DNA from: Gordonia aichiensis NBRC 108223
Lineage (GTDB): Bacteria; Actinomycetota; Actinomycetes; Mycobacteriales; Mycobacteriaceae
Reading direction: 5' to 3'
DNA: 64,000 nucleotides
NCBI RefSeq assembly: GCF_000332975.1
Contig: NZ_BANR01000023.1
Span: 34,677-98,676, forward strand
Within the stretch, counting starts at the first letter, position 1, and each line of letters opens with the position of its first letter. Under the pieces are notes generated by a model, which was not told the DNA's origin, ran no database searches, and saw only the letters and a list, made by a program, of their open reading frames with translations. Below, one piece after another: positions 8,222-16,091 of the stretch. Position numbers and translations under genes: made by a program.

Positions 8222-9735
8222 GTGCCATCCTCGCCTCGACGGTGCTGGCGAGTGAGTCGACCGGACAGGTCTCCGAAGGCCTGGGATACGGCGTCACGGC
8301 TCTCTACATCGTCTCCTTCTCTCTGTTCATCTACGGTCTGATGGGGCTGACCGGTCCCAAGACCGCGGTCCGCGGAAACTGGATCGCCGCAACCGGTATG
8401 GGCATCGCGATCATCGCGACGCTGCTCAGCGTCTACAACAACGCGGGCGACGCGGGCGTCCCGACGGTCAACTGGGTCCTGATCGCCATCGGTCTCGTCG
8501 TCGGTGTGGCGCTCGGTATCCCACCTGCGCTCAAGACCAAGATGACGGCGATGCCGCAGTTGGTTGCACTGTTCAACGGTGTGGGTGGCGGAACCGTTGC
8601 GCTCATCGCATGGGCCGAGTACATCGAGTACGACGGCTTCACGCAGGTGCCGCACGAGCCGAATGTCGCCGTCATCGTCGGATCGCTCTTCGCCGCGATC
8701 ATCGGTTCGATCTCTTTCTGGGGATCGCTGGTGGCCTTTGCCAAGTTGCAGGAACTGCTCAACAAGAACCTCGAGAAGAAGCTGGTCGCCGCGGCCAAAC
8801 TGTTCCAGCTCGCCAACGTCGTCCTCGCGATCGTCGCCGTCGCGGTGGCCGTGGTCATCGGAGTCAAGGCCAGCTCGACCAATGCGACCGGGTGGTACTG
8901 GATCGTCATCCTGCTTGTGGTCGCGGGACTGATGGGGCTGTTCGTGGTGTTCCCCATCGGCGGCGCCGACATGCCGGTGGTCATCTCGTTGCTCAACGCC
9001 CTCACCGGACTGTCCGCTGCCGCAGCGGGTCTCGCGCTGAACAACCAGGCGATGATCGTGGCAGGCATGATCGTCGGTGCGTCCGGTTCGATCCTGACGA
9101 TGCTGATGGCCAAGGCGATGAACCGCTCCATCCCGGCGATCATCTTCGGATCCTTCGGTGGCGGCGACGCCGCTGCGGCGGGTGCTGCAGGCGCCGCGGG
9201 TGGCACGGTCAAGGCCACCTCGGCTGCCGACGCCGCGATCCAGATGGCATACGCCAACCAGGTCGTCGTCGTGCCGGGCTACGGTCTCGCCGTCGCTCAG
9301 GCCCAGCACACCGTCAAGGAGATGGCGGATCTGCTGGAGGACAAGGGTGTCGAGGTCAAGTACGCGATCCATCCCGTCGCAGGCCGCATGCCCGGTCACA
9401 TGAACGTGCTGCTGGCCGAGGCCGACGTGCCGTATGACTCGATGAAGGAGATGGACGACATCAACGGCGAGTTCTCTCGCACCGACGTCACCATCGTCAT
9501 CGGCGCCAACGACGTCACCAATCCCGCTGCGCGCAACGATCCGTCGTCGCCGATTCACGGTATGCCCATCCTCAACGTCGACCAGTCCCGGTCGGTCATC
9601 GTGCTCAAGCGTTCGATGAGTTCGGGATACGCCGGCATCGACAACCCGCTGTTCACCGCCGAGCAGACGTCGATGCTGTTCGGCGATGCCAAGAAGTCGG
9701 TGAGCGAGGTCATCGAGGAACTCAAGGCCCTATAG
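8218..9735 (+). CDS. pntB: NAD(P) transhydrogenase subunit beta
   Basis: A 505-residue subunit: about nine membrane helices in the first 300 residues (remainder of dII) and the NADP(H)-binding dIII domain at the C-terminus, with VVVPGYGLAVAQAQ, the AGRMPGHMNVLLAEA segment and IGANDVTNPAAR. An Ala/Gly-rich linker near residues 315-340 joins the two. The GTG start overlaps the pntAB stop by four bases, indicating translational coupling. A strong stem-loop follows. Confidence 0.95.
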   Translation: MSAILASTVLASESTGQVSEGLGYGVTALYIVSFSLFIYGLMGLTGPKTAVRGNWIAATGMGIAIIATLLSVYNNAGDAGVPTVNWVLIAIGLVVGVALGIPPALKTKMTAMPQLVALFNGVGGGTVALIAWAEYIEYDGFTQVPHEPNVAVIVGSLFAAIIGSISFWGSLVAFAKLQELLNKNLEKKLVAAAKLFQLANVVLAIVAVAVAVVIGVKASSTNATGWYWIVILLVVAGLMGLFVVFPIGGADMPVVISLLNALTGLSAAAAGLALNNQAMIVAGMIVGASGSILTMLMAKAMNRSIPAIIFGSFGGGDAAAAGAAGAAGGTVKATSAADAAIQMAYANQVVVVPGYGLAVAQAQHTVKEMADLLEDKGVEVKYAIHPVAGRMPGHMNVLLAEADVPYDSMKEMDDINGEFSRTDVTIVIGANDVTNPAARNDPSSPIHGMPILNVDQSRSVIVLKRSMSSGYAGIDNPLFTAEQTSMLFGDAKKSVSEVIEELKAL

Positions 9736-9762
9736 CGCTCGCATCGAGCACTTTCTGATTCT

Positions 9763-9799
9763 GTAGCAGCGGACGACACAACCTGTCGTCCGCTGCTAC
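9763..9799 (+). terminator. 16-bp perfect stem-loop after pntB
   Basis: GTAGCAGCGGACGACA (9763-9778) pairs perfectly with TGTCGTCCGCTGCTAC (9784-9799) around a 5-nt loop. There is no T tract. It ends only 4 nt before the ATG of the next gene. Confidence 0.75.
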
Positions 9800-9803
9800 A
9801 TCT

Positions 9804-11948
9804 ATGTGGGTGACCGCCGAGAATTCGTGGACACGCGTGGCCGTCTCGCGTGCTGTGCTGGCGCTGGGTGTGTTGTGTCTGACTGCGGGGCTGCTCGCGG
9901 GGCTGGTCAATCGGGAGGTGGTCAACAGCGACCGGTTCGCCGGCCACGTCGACTCCATCCGTCAGGACCCGGCGGTCGCACGACAGCTCGGGCTGCTTGT
10001 GTCGGGCAAGATCATCTCGGCGTCGCCGGAGCTGATCGCGCTGCGCCCGCTGGTGGAGTCGATCTCGATCTCGGCGGTGTCGAGTCCCGCTGCCGCTCCC
10101 GCCGTCCGCTCGTTGACAGCGACGATGCATCGGGCGCTCACCACAGACGACGGGCGCCGTGCGGTACTGCGGCTCGCCGACCTCGGAGCGGTCACCGTGG
10201 CGGCGCTACGCACCGTGGCGCCCACCGCCGCTGCGCGGCTCCCCGACAACATGGACGTCACGCTCTCGCAGATCGGGGCCGGCGAATGGGATTGGGGCAT
10301 CATCGCTTACGTCCACTGGGTGCGCGTGCTCTCGTGGTTGTTGCCCCTACTGGGGTTGCTGGCAATCCTGGCTGCGGCGTTCATCCGGCCGCCACCGGCC
10401 GAGGGGGCTGGCGCGGGCAGGGTTCGGGTGGTCGCCGCTACGTTCGGCGACGCAGTGATCTGGTCTGCAGTCGTGCTCGCGGCAATCGTGCTCGCGTGCA
10501 CGATCATCGCCGCGTTCGTCTACACCGACACAGTGGGCGGCGCGGTCACGGTCGCGGTCTGGAACGAGGTCGACGGCAGGCTGTGGATCGTTGCGGTGGC
10601 GGGAGCGTTGATCGGCGTGGCGTTGCGGGCGGCGTCGAACCTCGTCGGGGCCGGCGTGCAGGGTGCCGACGCGGCGGACGAACGTTCTCGTGTCGGGTCC
10701 GTGCTGCGGCCGTCGACTCCGATGGGGATCGCGTTGCGCGGCGGCGTCATGGTGCTACTCGGTGTCCTGGGCGTCGTTCGGCCGCAGACACTGGTCACGG
10801 GTGCCGCAGTGCTGCTCGGGACGTTCGCGATCATCGCAGGCCTCGCCGAAGTGGTGAAAGCGGCACAACGTGCGTCGGGCGGTACGGCACGCCGGACGGT
10901 CGGCGGGCTGGTCGTGCCCGCGGTGGCGCTCGTGGGAGTGGTCGGGGTGGTGGTCACGTCGACCGTACTCGCGTGGCCGCAGCCGACGCCTGCGCTCAGT
11001 GCGCTCGCGACGAGAGACCCGAACGGCTGCAATGGCCACGTCGAGTTGTGCGACCGGCCGTACAACGCGATCGCCTATCCCGCGACGCACAACTCGATGT
11101 CGGCGCAGGACGGTGACCGCTGGTTCATCGCGGAGCAGCAAACCGGCGTCATGGGGCAACTCGACGACGGCATCCGGGTGTTTCTCATCGACAGCTGGTA
11201 CGGCCAGATGTCCAACAAGCCGCCGATCATCGCCAACACCCAGGAGAGTCGGGCCAAGGCACTGGCCGCGGCGGAGGACCTCTACGGTGCGCAGACCGTG
11301 CGGAGTGCGTTGCGCCTTCGTGATGCGCTCAACCTGACCCCGGTGGGGCCGGTGAGACCGTATCTCTGTCACGAGCTCTGCGAACTGGGCTCGACAGAGT
11401 GGCTTCCGCTCATGGTCAAGGTGCGTGAGTGGATGGACCGCCATCCCCACGAGGTGGTCACCTTCTTCGTGCAGGACATGGTGATACCCGCCGATGTCGA
11501 GACACTGCTACGCGAGTCCGGGCTGTACGGCAGGCTCTACACCCCGACCATGGGCCAACCGTGGCCGACGCTTCGACAGATGATCGACTCCCGCCGCACT
11601 CTGGTGTGGTTACACGAGAACGTCGGCGGCGGCACGGAGCGGCCCTGGCTTCTCGACGGCAAGGAGTGGACACAGGACACGCCATACGAGTTCCACACCA
11701 CCGGCGAGTTCAGCTGCGACTTCTATCGCGGATCGCACACGGCACCGCTGTTCCTGGTCAATCACTGGATGAGCAACTTCAGCACCAGGATTCGCGATGC
11801 AGGGGCGGCCAATCGTGAAGAGTTCTTGTTCAACCGTCTCGAGCAGTGTCGGAGCGAGAGACACATGATTCCCAACTATGTTGCGGTCGACAACTACCGG
11901 ATCGGCGATCTGTTCGCCTCCGTCGATCGGCTCAACGGGGTGAGTTGA
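9804..11948 (+). CDS. Polytopic membrane protein with a PI-PLC-like phosphodiesterase domain
   Basis: A 714-residue protein. A hydrophobic segment near residues 12-33 is followed by an extracytoplasmic-looking region to about 165 and then some six helices between about 170 and 400. A C-terminal domain (about 410-710) resembles the PLC-like TIM-barrel X domain: YPATHNSMS carries the first catalytic-type His, and LCHELCELG may carry the second. Relatives cleave phosphodiesters such as glycerophospho- or inositol-lipids; the substrate here is unknown. The ATG at 9804 follows a strong hairpin by 4 nt, so no ribosome site fits. Either the gene is leaderless or it starts at the in-frame GTG at 9810. 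The next gene follows after about 157 bp. Confidence 0.72.
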   Translation: MWVTAENSWTRVAVSRAVLALGVLCLTAGLLAGLVNREVVNSDRFAGHVDSIRQDPAVARQLGLLVSGKIISASPELIALRPLVESISISAVSSPAAAPAVRSLTATMHRALTTDDGRRAVLRLADLGAVTVAALRTVAPTAAARLPDNMDVTLSQIGAGEWDWGIIAYVHWVRVLSWLLPLLGLLAILAAAFIRPPPAEGAGAGRVRVVAATFGDAVIWSAVVLAAIVLACTIIAAFVYTDTVGGAVTVAVWNEVDGRLWIVAVAGALIGVALRAASNLVGAGVQGADAADERSRVGSVLRPSTPMGIALRGGVMVLLGVLGVVRPQTLVTGAAVLLGTFAIIAGLAEVVKAAQRASGGTARRTVGGLVVPAVALVGVVGVVVTSTVLAWPQPTPALSALATRDPNGCNGHVELCDRPYNAIAYPATHNSMSAQDGDRWFIAEQQTGVMGQLDDGIRVFLIDSWYGQMSNKPPIIANTQESRAKALAAAEDLYGAQTVRSALRLRDALNLTPVGPVRPYLCHELCELGSTEWLPLMVKVREWMDRHPHEVVTFFVQDMVIPADVETLLRESGLYGRLYTPTMGQPWPTLRQMIDSRRTLVWLHENVGGGTERPWLLDGKEWTQDTPYEFHTTGEFSCDFYRGSHTAPLFLVNHWMSNFSTRIRDAGAANREEFLFNRLEQCRSERHMIPNYVAVDNYRIGDLFASVDRLNGVS

Positions 11949-12093
11949 GGGGCAGCGCAGATCGGCGCTCGAAAAGTTGAACAGCGCAACCACTTTCGAT
12001 GTCGACGTGAATCCGATCACACCCGAACCCAGACGGCAGTGGTTTCACAAGGCATTTCGCTCTGGGTGCAACTCTGACGTAACCCCCAATCTG

Positions 12094-12099
12094 TACTTT
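12094..12099 (+). promoter_or_regulatory. Predicted -10 box for the SulP-CA gene
   Basis: TACTTT is followed by six bases and the ATG at 12106, the spacing of leaderless genes. This supports 12106 as the start rather than the upstream in-frame TTG at 11977. Confidence 0.45.
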
Positions 12100-12105
12100 C
12101 AGGAC

Positions 12106-14409
12106 ATGGCAGCTACCCCGGCAGATTCTCGACGGATGGACACGGCCCGACCTACCCGCGACAGATGGCGTGACGTCGTCAAGTACGACGTGCCCGCATC
12201 CCTGGTCGTTTTTCTTGTGGCACTGCCGCTTTCGCTCGGGATCGCCGTTGCCTCCGGTGCCCCGGTCATGGCAGGTCTGATCGCGGCAGTGATCGGTGGC
12301 GTCGTTGCCGGTGCGATCGGGGGCAGCCCGCTCCAGGTGTCGGGCCCCGCGGCGGGACTCACCGTCGTCGTGGCCGAACTCGTCGCGAACTTCGGCTGGA
12401 AGGTGACGTGTGCGATCACCGTGGGAGCCGGACTGCTCCAGATCCTGTTCGGGGCGAGCCGTATCGCGACCGCCGCGTTGGGCATTGCGCCGGTCGTGGT
12501 CCACGCCATGCTGGCGGGTATCGGCATCACCATTGCGCTGCAACAGATCCACGTCCTCCTCGGCGGCACGTCGCAGAGCTCGGCACTGGCCAACATCACT
12601 GAACTGCCGCAACGACTCGGCGACATCAGTTGGTCCGACGCAGCGATCGGCGTCATCGTGATCGTGGTGATGCTGGGGTGGAAGTATCTTCCGGCGGGCG
12701 TGCGCAAGATCCCGGGACCGCTCGCGGCGATCGCGCTCGCGACCGTGGTGGCTGCGGCGGCCGGCCTCGACGTCGAGCGGGTCCGTCTCGACGGGAACTT
12801 CTTCGACTCCATCTCGCTTCCGCAACTGCCCCAGGGGGATTGGAGCGGATTCGTTCTCGGGGTGCTCACCGTCGCGCTGATCGCGAGCGTCGAGTCGCTG
12901 CTCTCCGCGGTCGCCGTCGACAAGATGCACGACGGGCCGCGCAGCAGGTTCAACCGCGAGCTCATCGGTCAGGGGAGCGCGAACATGGTATCGGGAGCAC
13001 TGGGTGGGCTCCCGGTCACCGGGGTGATCGTCCGCAGCACCGCGAATGTCGCTGCAGGCGCACGCTCCCAGTGGTCGGCAGTGCTCCACGGTGTCTGGAT
13101 CTTCGTCTTCGCCGTGTTCCTGACAGCGCTCGTCGAACAGATCCCACTCGCCGCGCTCGCAGGTCTGCTCGTGGTGATCGGCATGCAGCTTGTCAAGCTG
13201 GCGCACATGAAGACCGCACTGCGCACCGGCGACCTCTGGGTGTATGGCGTCACCGTTGTCAGCGTGGTCTTCCTGAATCTGCTCGAGGGCGTCGCCATCG
13301 GTCTCGCCCTGGCGGTGGCGCTGGTCCTCTGGCGGGTGATCCGTGTCGAGATCAGCGCACAGCCGTCGACGACCGGCGCACCGGGCGAATGGTTGATCGC
13401 GATCCGGGGTTCGCTGAGCTTTCTGTCCATCCCGCGCCTCAACAGCACGCTCGGTAAGGTGCCCGACGATGTCGGGGCGACACTGGAACTCGACGTCGAT
13501 TTCGTCGACCACGCGGCATCGGAGATGATCTCCGACTGGGTTCGTGCGCGCGAGGCCGCGGGCAACGAGGTGACGGTGGTCGAACGTGGACGGGCCAGAC
13601 TCGAGCACGCGCCACTCGCGCCGCCACGGCGGCATACCGGAGGCATCGTCGGCCTGACCCCGTGGCGCAGCCAGCGTATTCCCGTCGACGATGAGGCAGT
13701 TGCCGACGTACCGGCGCCACTGCGATCGATCATGGCGGGCGTGACCGACTACCACCGCGATCATGCCGACGTGCTGCGCGGACACCTGGAGGACGTCGTC
13801 GACTATCAGCAGCCGGACGCGTTCTTCCTGACGTGCGCTGACTCGCGCATCATGCCCAACATCATCACGTCGAGCGGTCCGGGCGATCTGTTCACCGTAC
13901 GTAACGTCGGCAACCTCGTCGGCGGGCCCGACGGGGCAGCCGAATCGATCGAGGCGGCACTGGATTTCGCGATCAACGAGGTCGGCGTGACGGCTGTCGT
14001 CGTCTGCGGTCACTCGTCGTGCGGTGCGATGCGCGCGTTGCTCGACGAAGACCGCGGGCGGTCGAAGTCGACGTCCGGATCGCCGATTCGCTCGTGGCTG
14101 TCGCAGGCCGAACCGAGCCGAGCTGCTCTGGAACTCGGCCACCCTGCCGGAAGGTCAGCGGCGCGAATGGGTTTCAACGACGTCGACCAGTTGGCGGTGG
14201 TCAATGTGGCGAAGCAGGTGGAGATGCTCAGTCGAGATCGGTTGGCAGGCAGGGCCGCTGCGGAGGCGCGTTTGCGAATCATCGGACTGTACTTCGATAT
14301 CCGTTCAGCACAGGTCTACGAGGTGACCCAGACCGGTATCCACCTCGCCGGAGTGGGGCACCACGTGAGCGGCATGCTCGAGCGCGAGTTCGCTGCCGAC
14401 AACTCCTGA
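12106..14409 (+). CDS. SulP-type anion transporter fused to beta-carbonic anhydrase
   Basis: A 767-residue fusion. Residues ~20-430 are a SulP/SLC26 transporter (FLVALPLSLGIAVASGAP, GSPLQVSGPAAGLTV, ~10-12 helices), followed by a short STAS-like region around 440-520. A beta-class carbonic anhydrase follows from about 540 to the end, with the zinc ligands in TCADSR and GHSSCGAM. The arrangement and length match mycobacterial Rv3273-type proteins. The likely role is bicarbonate uptake coupled to CO2/HCO3- interconversion at the membrane. The ATG at 12106 is preferred because the predicted -10 fits; a TTG at 11977 would add 43 residues with no family similarity. It ends 7 nt from the convergent phosphodiesterase. 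Confidence 0.9.
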   Translation: MAATPADSRRMDTARPTRDRWRDVVKYDVPASLVVFLVALPLSLGIAVASGAPVMAGLIAAVIGGVVAGAIGGSPLQVSGPAAGLTVVVAELVANFGWKVTCAITVGAGLLQILFGASRIATAALGIAPVVVHAMLAGIGITIALQQIHVLLGGTSQSSALANITELPQRLGDISWSDAAIGVIVIVVMLGWKYLPAGVRKIPGPLAAIALATVVAAAAGLDVERVRLDGNFFDSISLPQLPQGDWSGFVLGVLTVALIASVESLLSAVAVDKMHDGPRSRFNRELIGQGSANMVSGALGGLPVTGVIVRSTANVAAGARSQWSAVLHGVWIFVFAVFLTALVEQIPLAALAGLLVVIGMQLVKLAHMKTALRTGDLWVYGVTVVSVVFLNLLEGVAIGLALAVALVLWRVIRVEISAQPSTTGAPGEWLIAIRGSLSFLSIPRLNSTLGKVPDDVGATLELDVDFVDHAASEMISDWVRAREAAGNEVTVVERGRARLEHAPLAPPRRHTGGIVGLTPWRSQRIPVDDEAVADVPAPLRSIMAGVTDYHRDHADVLRGHLEDVVDYQQPDAFFLTCADSRIMPNIITSSGPGDLFTVRNVGNLVGGPDGAAESIEAALDFAINEVGVTAVVVCGHSSCGAMRALLDEDRGRSKSTSGSPIRSWLSQAEPSRAALELGHPAGRSAARMGFNDVDQLAVVNVAKQVEMLSRDRLAGRAAAEARLRIIGLYFDIRSAQVYEVTQTGIHLAGVGHHVSGMLEREFAADNS

Positions 14410-14416
14410 CGAGCCC

Positions 14417-15157
14417 TCAGAACATCACCGAGCGAAAATGCGTAATCAGCCGACCGGCGTCGTCGAGAACATGGAAGGCGATGCCCGGCGGCTGACCACG
14501 ATTGATGATGTCGCGGCCCTCGAACGGCAGGTTCAGCGTCGATGAGACGCCCGGCGCGACGCACAGTGGTCGGTCGGCGAATCGTGTCACCGCGGGTGTG
14601 TGGGCATGTCCGCACAGGAACGCGACGATATTCGGATGCTCGACGACCAGCGCGGCGAGCCGTCTTTCGCCGGTCTGCCGGATGCTGTCCATGAAGGGCA
14701 TCTCCAGGGTCACGGGCGGGTGGTGGAATGCGACGAACACGGGGGTATCGGGTCCGTGCGCGCCGATCTCCGCCGACATCCACGCCAGCGTGTCGTCGTC
14801 GAGGCGACCATCATTGCGGCCGGGAATGGAGCTGTCGGCGACGATGAACAAGACGCCATCGATCAGTCGTGAGGAGTTGATCGGCGCTGACGACTCGGTC
14901 CCGAGGATGCCGGCGTTGAATGCGGTGCGCTCGTCGTGATTGCCCTCTGTGATGAGGATGGGGAGTGGGCTGTCGATGACGAGAGAGGCCTCGCGGTACT
15001 CGCTCGGACTGCCCTCGTCGGCAACGTCGCCGGTGATCAGCAGCGCGTTGATGCCTGCTGCGCGCGCGTTGATGTAGCTCAACGTCGATTCGATGCGGGC
15101 GCGATTGAATCGGGTGCCGTTGAAATGCAGGTCGCTGATGTGCGCGACAACGAACAC
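14417..15157 (-). CDS. Metallophosphoesterase, class III cAMP phosphodiesterase type
   Basis: A 246-residue hydrolase with the full dinuclear-metal motif set: HISDLHF, TGDVADEG, EGNHDE, FHHPPV and CGHAHT. This is the Rv0805/CpdA type that hydrolyses cyclic nucleotides and other phosphodiesters in the cytoplasm. The GTG at 15157 is preferred because GGGAGAG lies just upstream and the core fold begins at once; in-frame GTGs at 15181 and 15247 are longer alternatives. It may be co-transcribed with the dienelactone hydrolase and ligD, all on this strand. Confidence 0.85.
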   Translation of the reverse strand: MFVVAHISDLHFNGTRFNRARIESTLSYINARAAGINALLITGDVADEGSPSEYREASLVIDSPLPILITEGNHDERTAFNAGILGTESSAPINSSRLIDGVLFIVADSSIPGRNDGRLDDDTLAWMSAEIGAHGPDTPVFVAFHHPPVTLEMPFMDSIRQTGERRLAALVVEHPNIVAFLCGHAHTPAVTRFADRPLCVAPGVSSTLNLPFEGRDIINRGQPPGIAFHVLDDAGRLITHFRSVMF

Positions 15158-15275
15158 AGGCTCTCCCAGGGGGTTGGACACCACTGAACATAGCCAAGAC
15201 GGTCGGTGTTGGCGAAGTGAGGTCGTCGGGCGTGGCGAGGGACTCACTCACGGTGTCCCTATGACCGACGCCGTG

Positions 15276-16058
15276 TCAGTGCAGCGTGTGTGCGAACAGC
15301 TTGCGGAGCTGCGTGAAGTGGTATTCGGAGGCGTCGTGGTTGTAGACCGCGGTGTCGGCCATCGTGTAGCCGTGCTCGGCGCCGGGGTACACGGTGGCCG
15401 AGTGTGTGACCCCCGCGGTGATGAGTGCGTGCTCGAACTGTGCGACCGCTTCGCTGGGTAGGGAACGATCACGGTCGGCGTGCACGGCGAGTACCTGGGC
15501 GTCGACGCTCCCCAGACGCAGGTGGGGGCTGTCGGAGGACTGCGTGATCAGTCCGCCCGTGTGGAACATGCCGAGCGCGGCGACGTCGTCGGGGCGGATC
15601 GCGGCGGCCAGCAGTGCCAGTCTGCCGCCCATGCAGTACCCGGTGACGCCGATCGGGCCACTCGAGACACCGGGCATCGACCTCAGCGCGTCGATGTACG
15701 CGGACAGGTCGGGTTCGGCGAGGTCGTCGGTCAGTGCATGGACCCGCGGCATCGCCTCGGCGAAGAATGCGGCGCGCGTGTCGTCGTCGAGCAGGTCGTC
15801 GTCCGGTGACGTCTCGGCTGCGGTGCCCCAGCGATAGAACACATTGGGTACCAGGACGACATACCCCCACGAGGCGATGCGGTCGGCCATTCGTCGTGTC
15901 TGTCTGCGTAGCCCGATGGCGTCGATCACGAAGAGCACGCCGGGGTGATCGGCGTCGTCGTCGGGTCCTACGAGGTAGGCCTCGGCATCGCCGTCGGCGG
16001 CCGTCACGACGATGTCCTCGCCGTGCGTGGTGACGGGTGCGGCCTCGGTGTCGGTCAT
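15276..16058 (-). CDS. Dienelactone hydrolase family protein
   Basis: A 260-residue alpha/beta hydrolase with a Cys nucleophile in GYCMGG, Asp in HADRDR and His in AEHGYT, the DLH triad pattern. Relatives hydrolyse dienelactones in aromatic catabolism, but many housekeeping paralogues have no known substrate. The gene starts 33 nt after ligD on the same strand, so it is probably in the same transcript, though a functional link to end joining is not expected. Confidence 0.85.
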   Translation of the reverse strand: MTDTEAAPVTTHGEDIVVTAADGDAEAYLVGPDDDADHPGVLFVIDAIGLRRQTRRMADRIASWGYVVLVPNVFYRWGTAAETSPDDDLLDDDTRAAFFAEAMPRVHALTDDLAEPDLSAYIDALRSMPGVSSGPIGVTGYCMGGRLALLAAAIRPDDVAALGMFHTGGLITQSSDSPHLRLGSVDAQVLAVHADRDRSLPSEAVAQFEHALITAGVTHSATVYPGAEHGYTMADTAVYNHDASEYHFTQLRKLFAHTLH

Positions 16059-16091
16059 CGGTGGTGTCCTCTCACATGTGGTGTGTTGTCA

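Noticed and set aside
11977..12105. Longer start for the SulP-carbonic anhydrase gene at TTG 11977.
   Set aside because: The added 43 residues show no family similarity, and a -10 box six bases before ATG 12106 fits better.
11932..14142. 736-codon open frame antisense to the SulP-carbonic anhydrase gene.
   Set aside because: Shadow of the forward gene; composition is Arg/Asp/His-rich.
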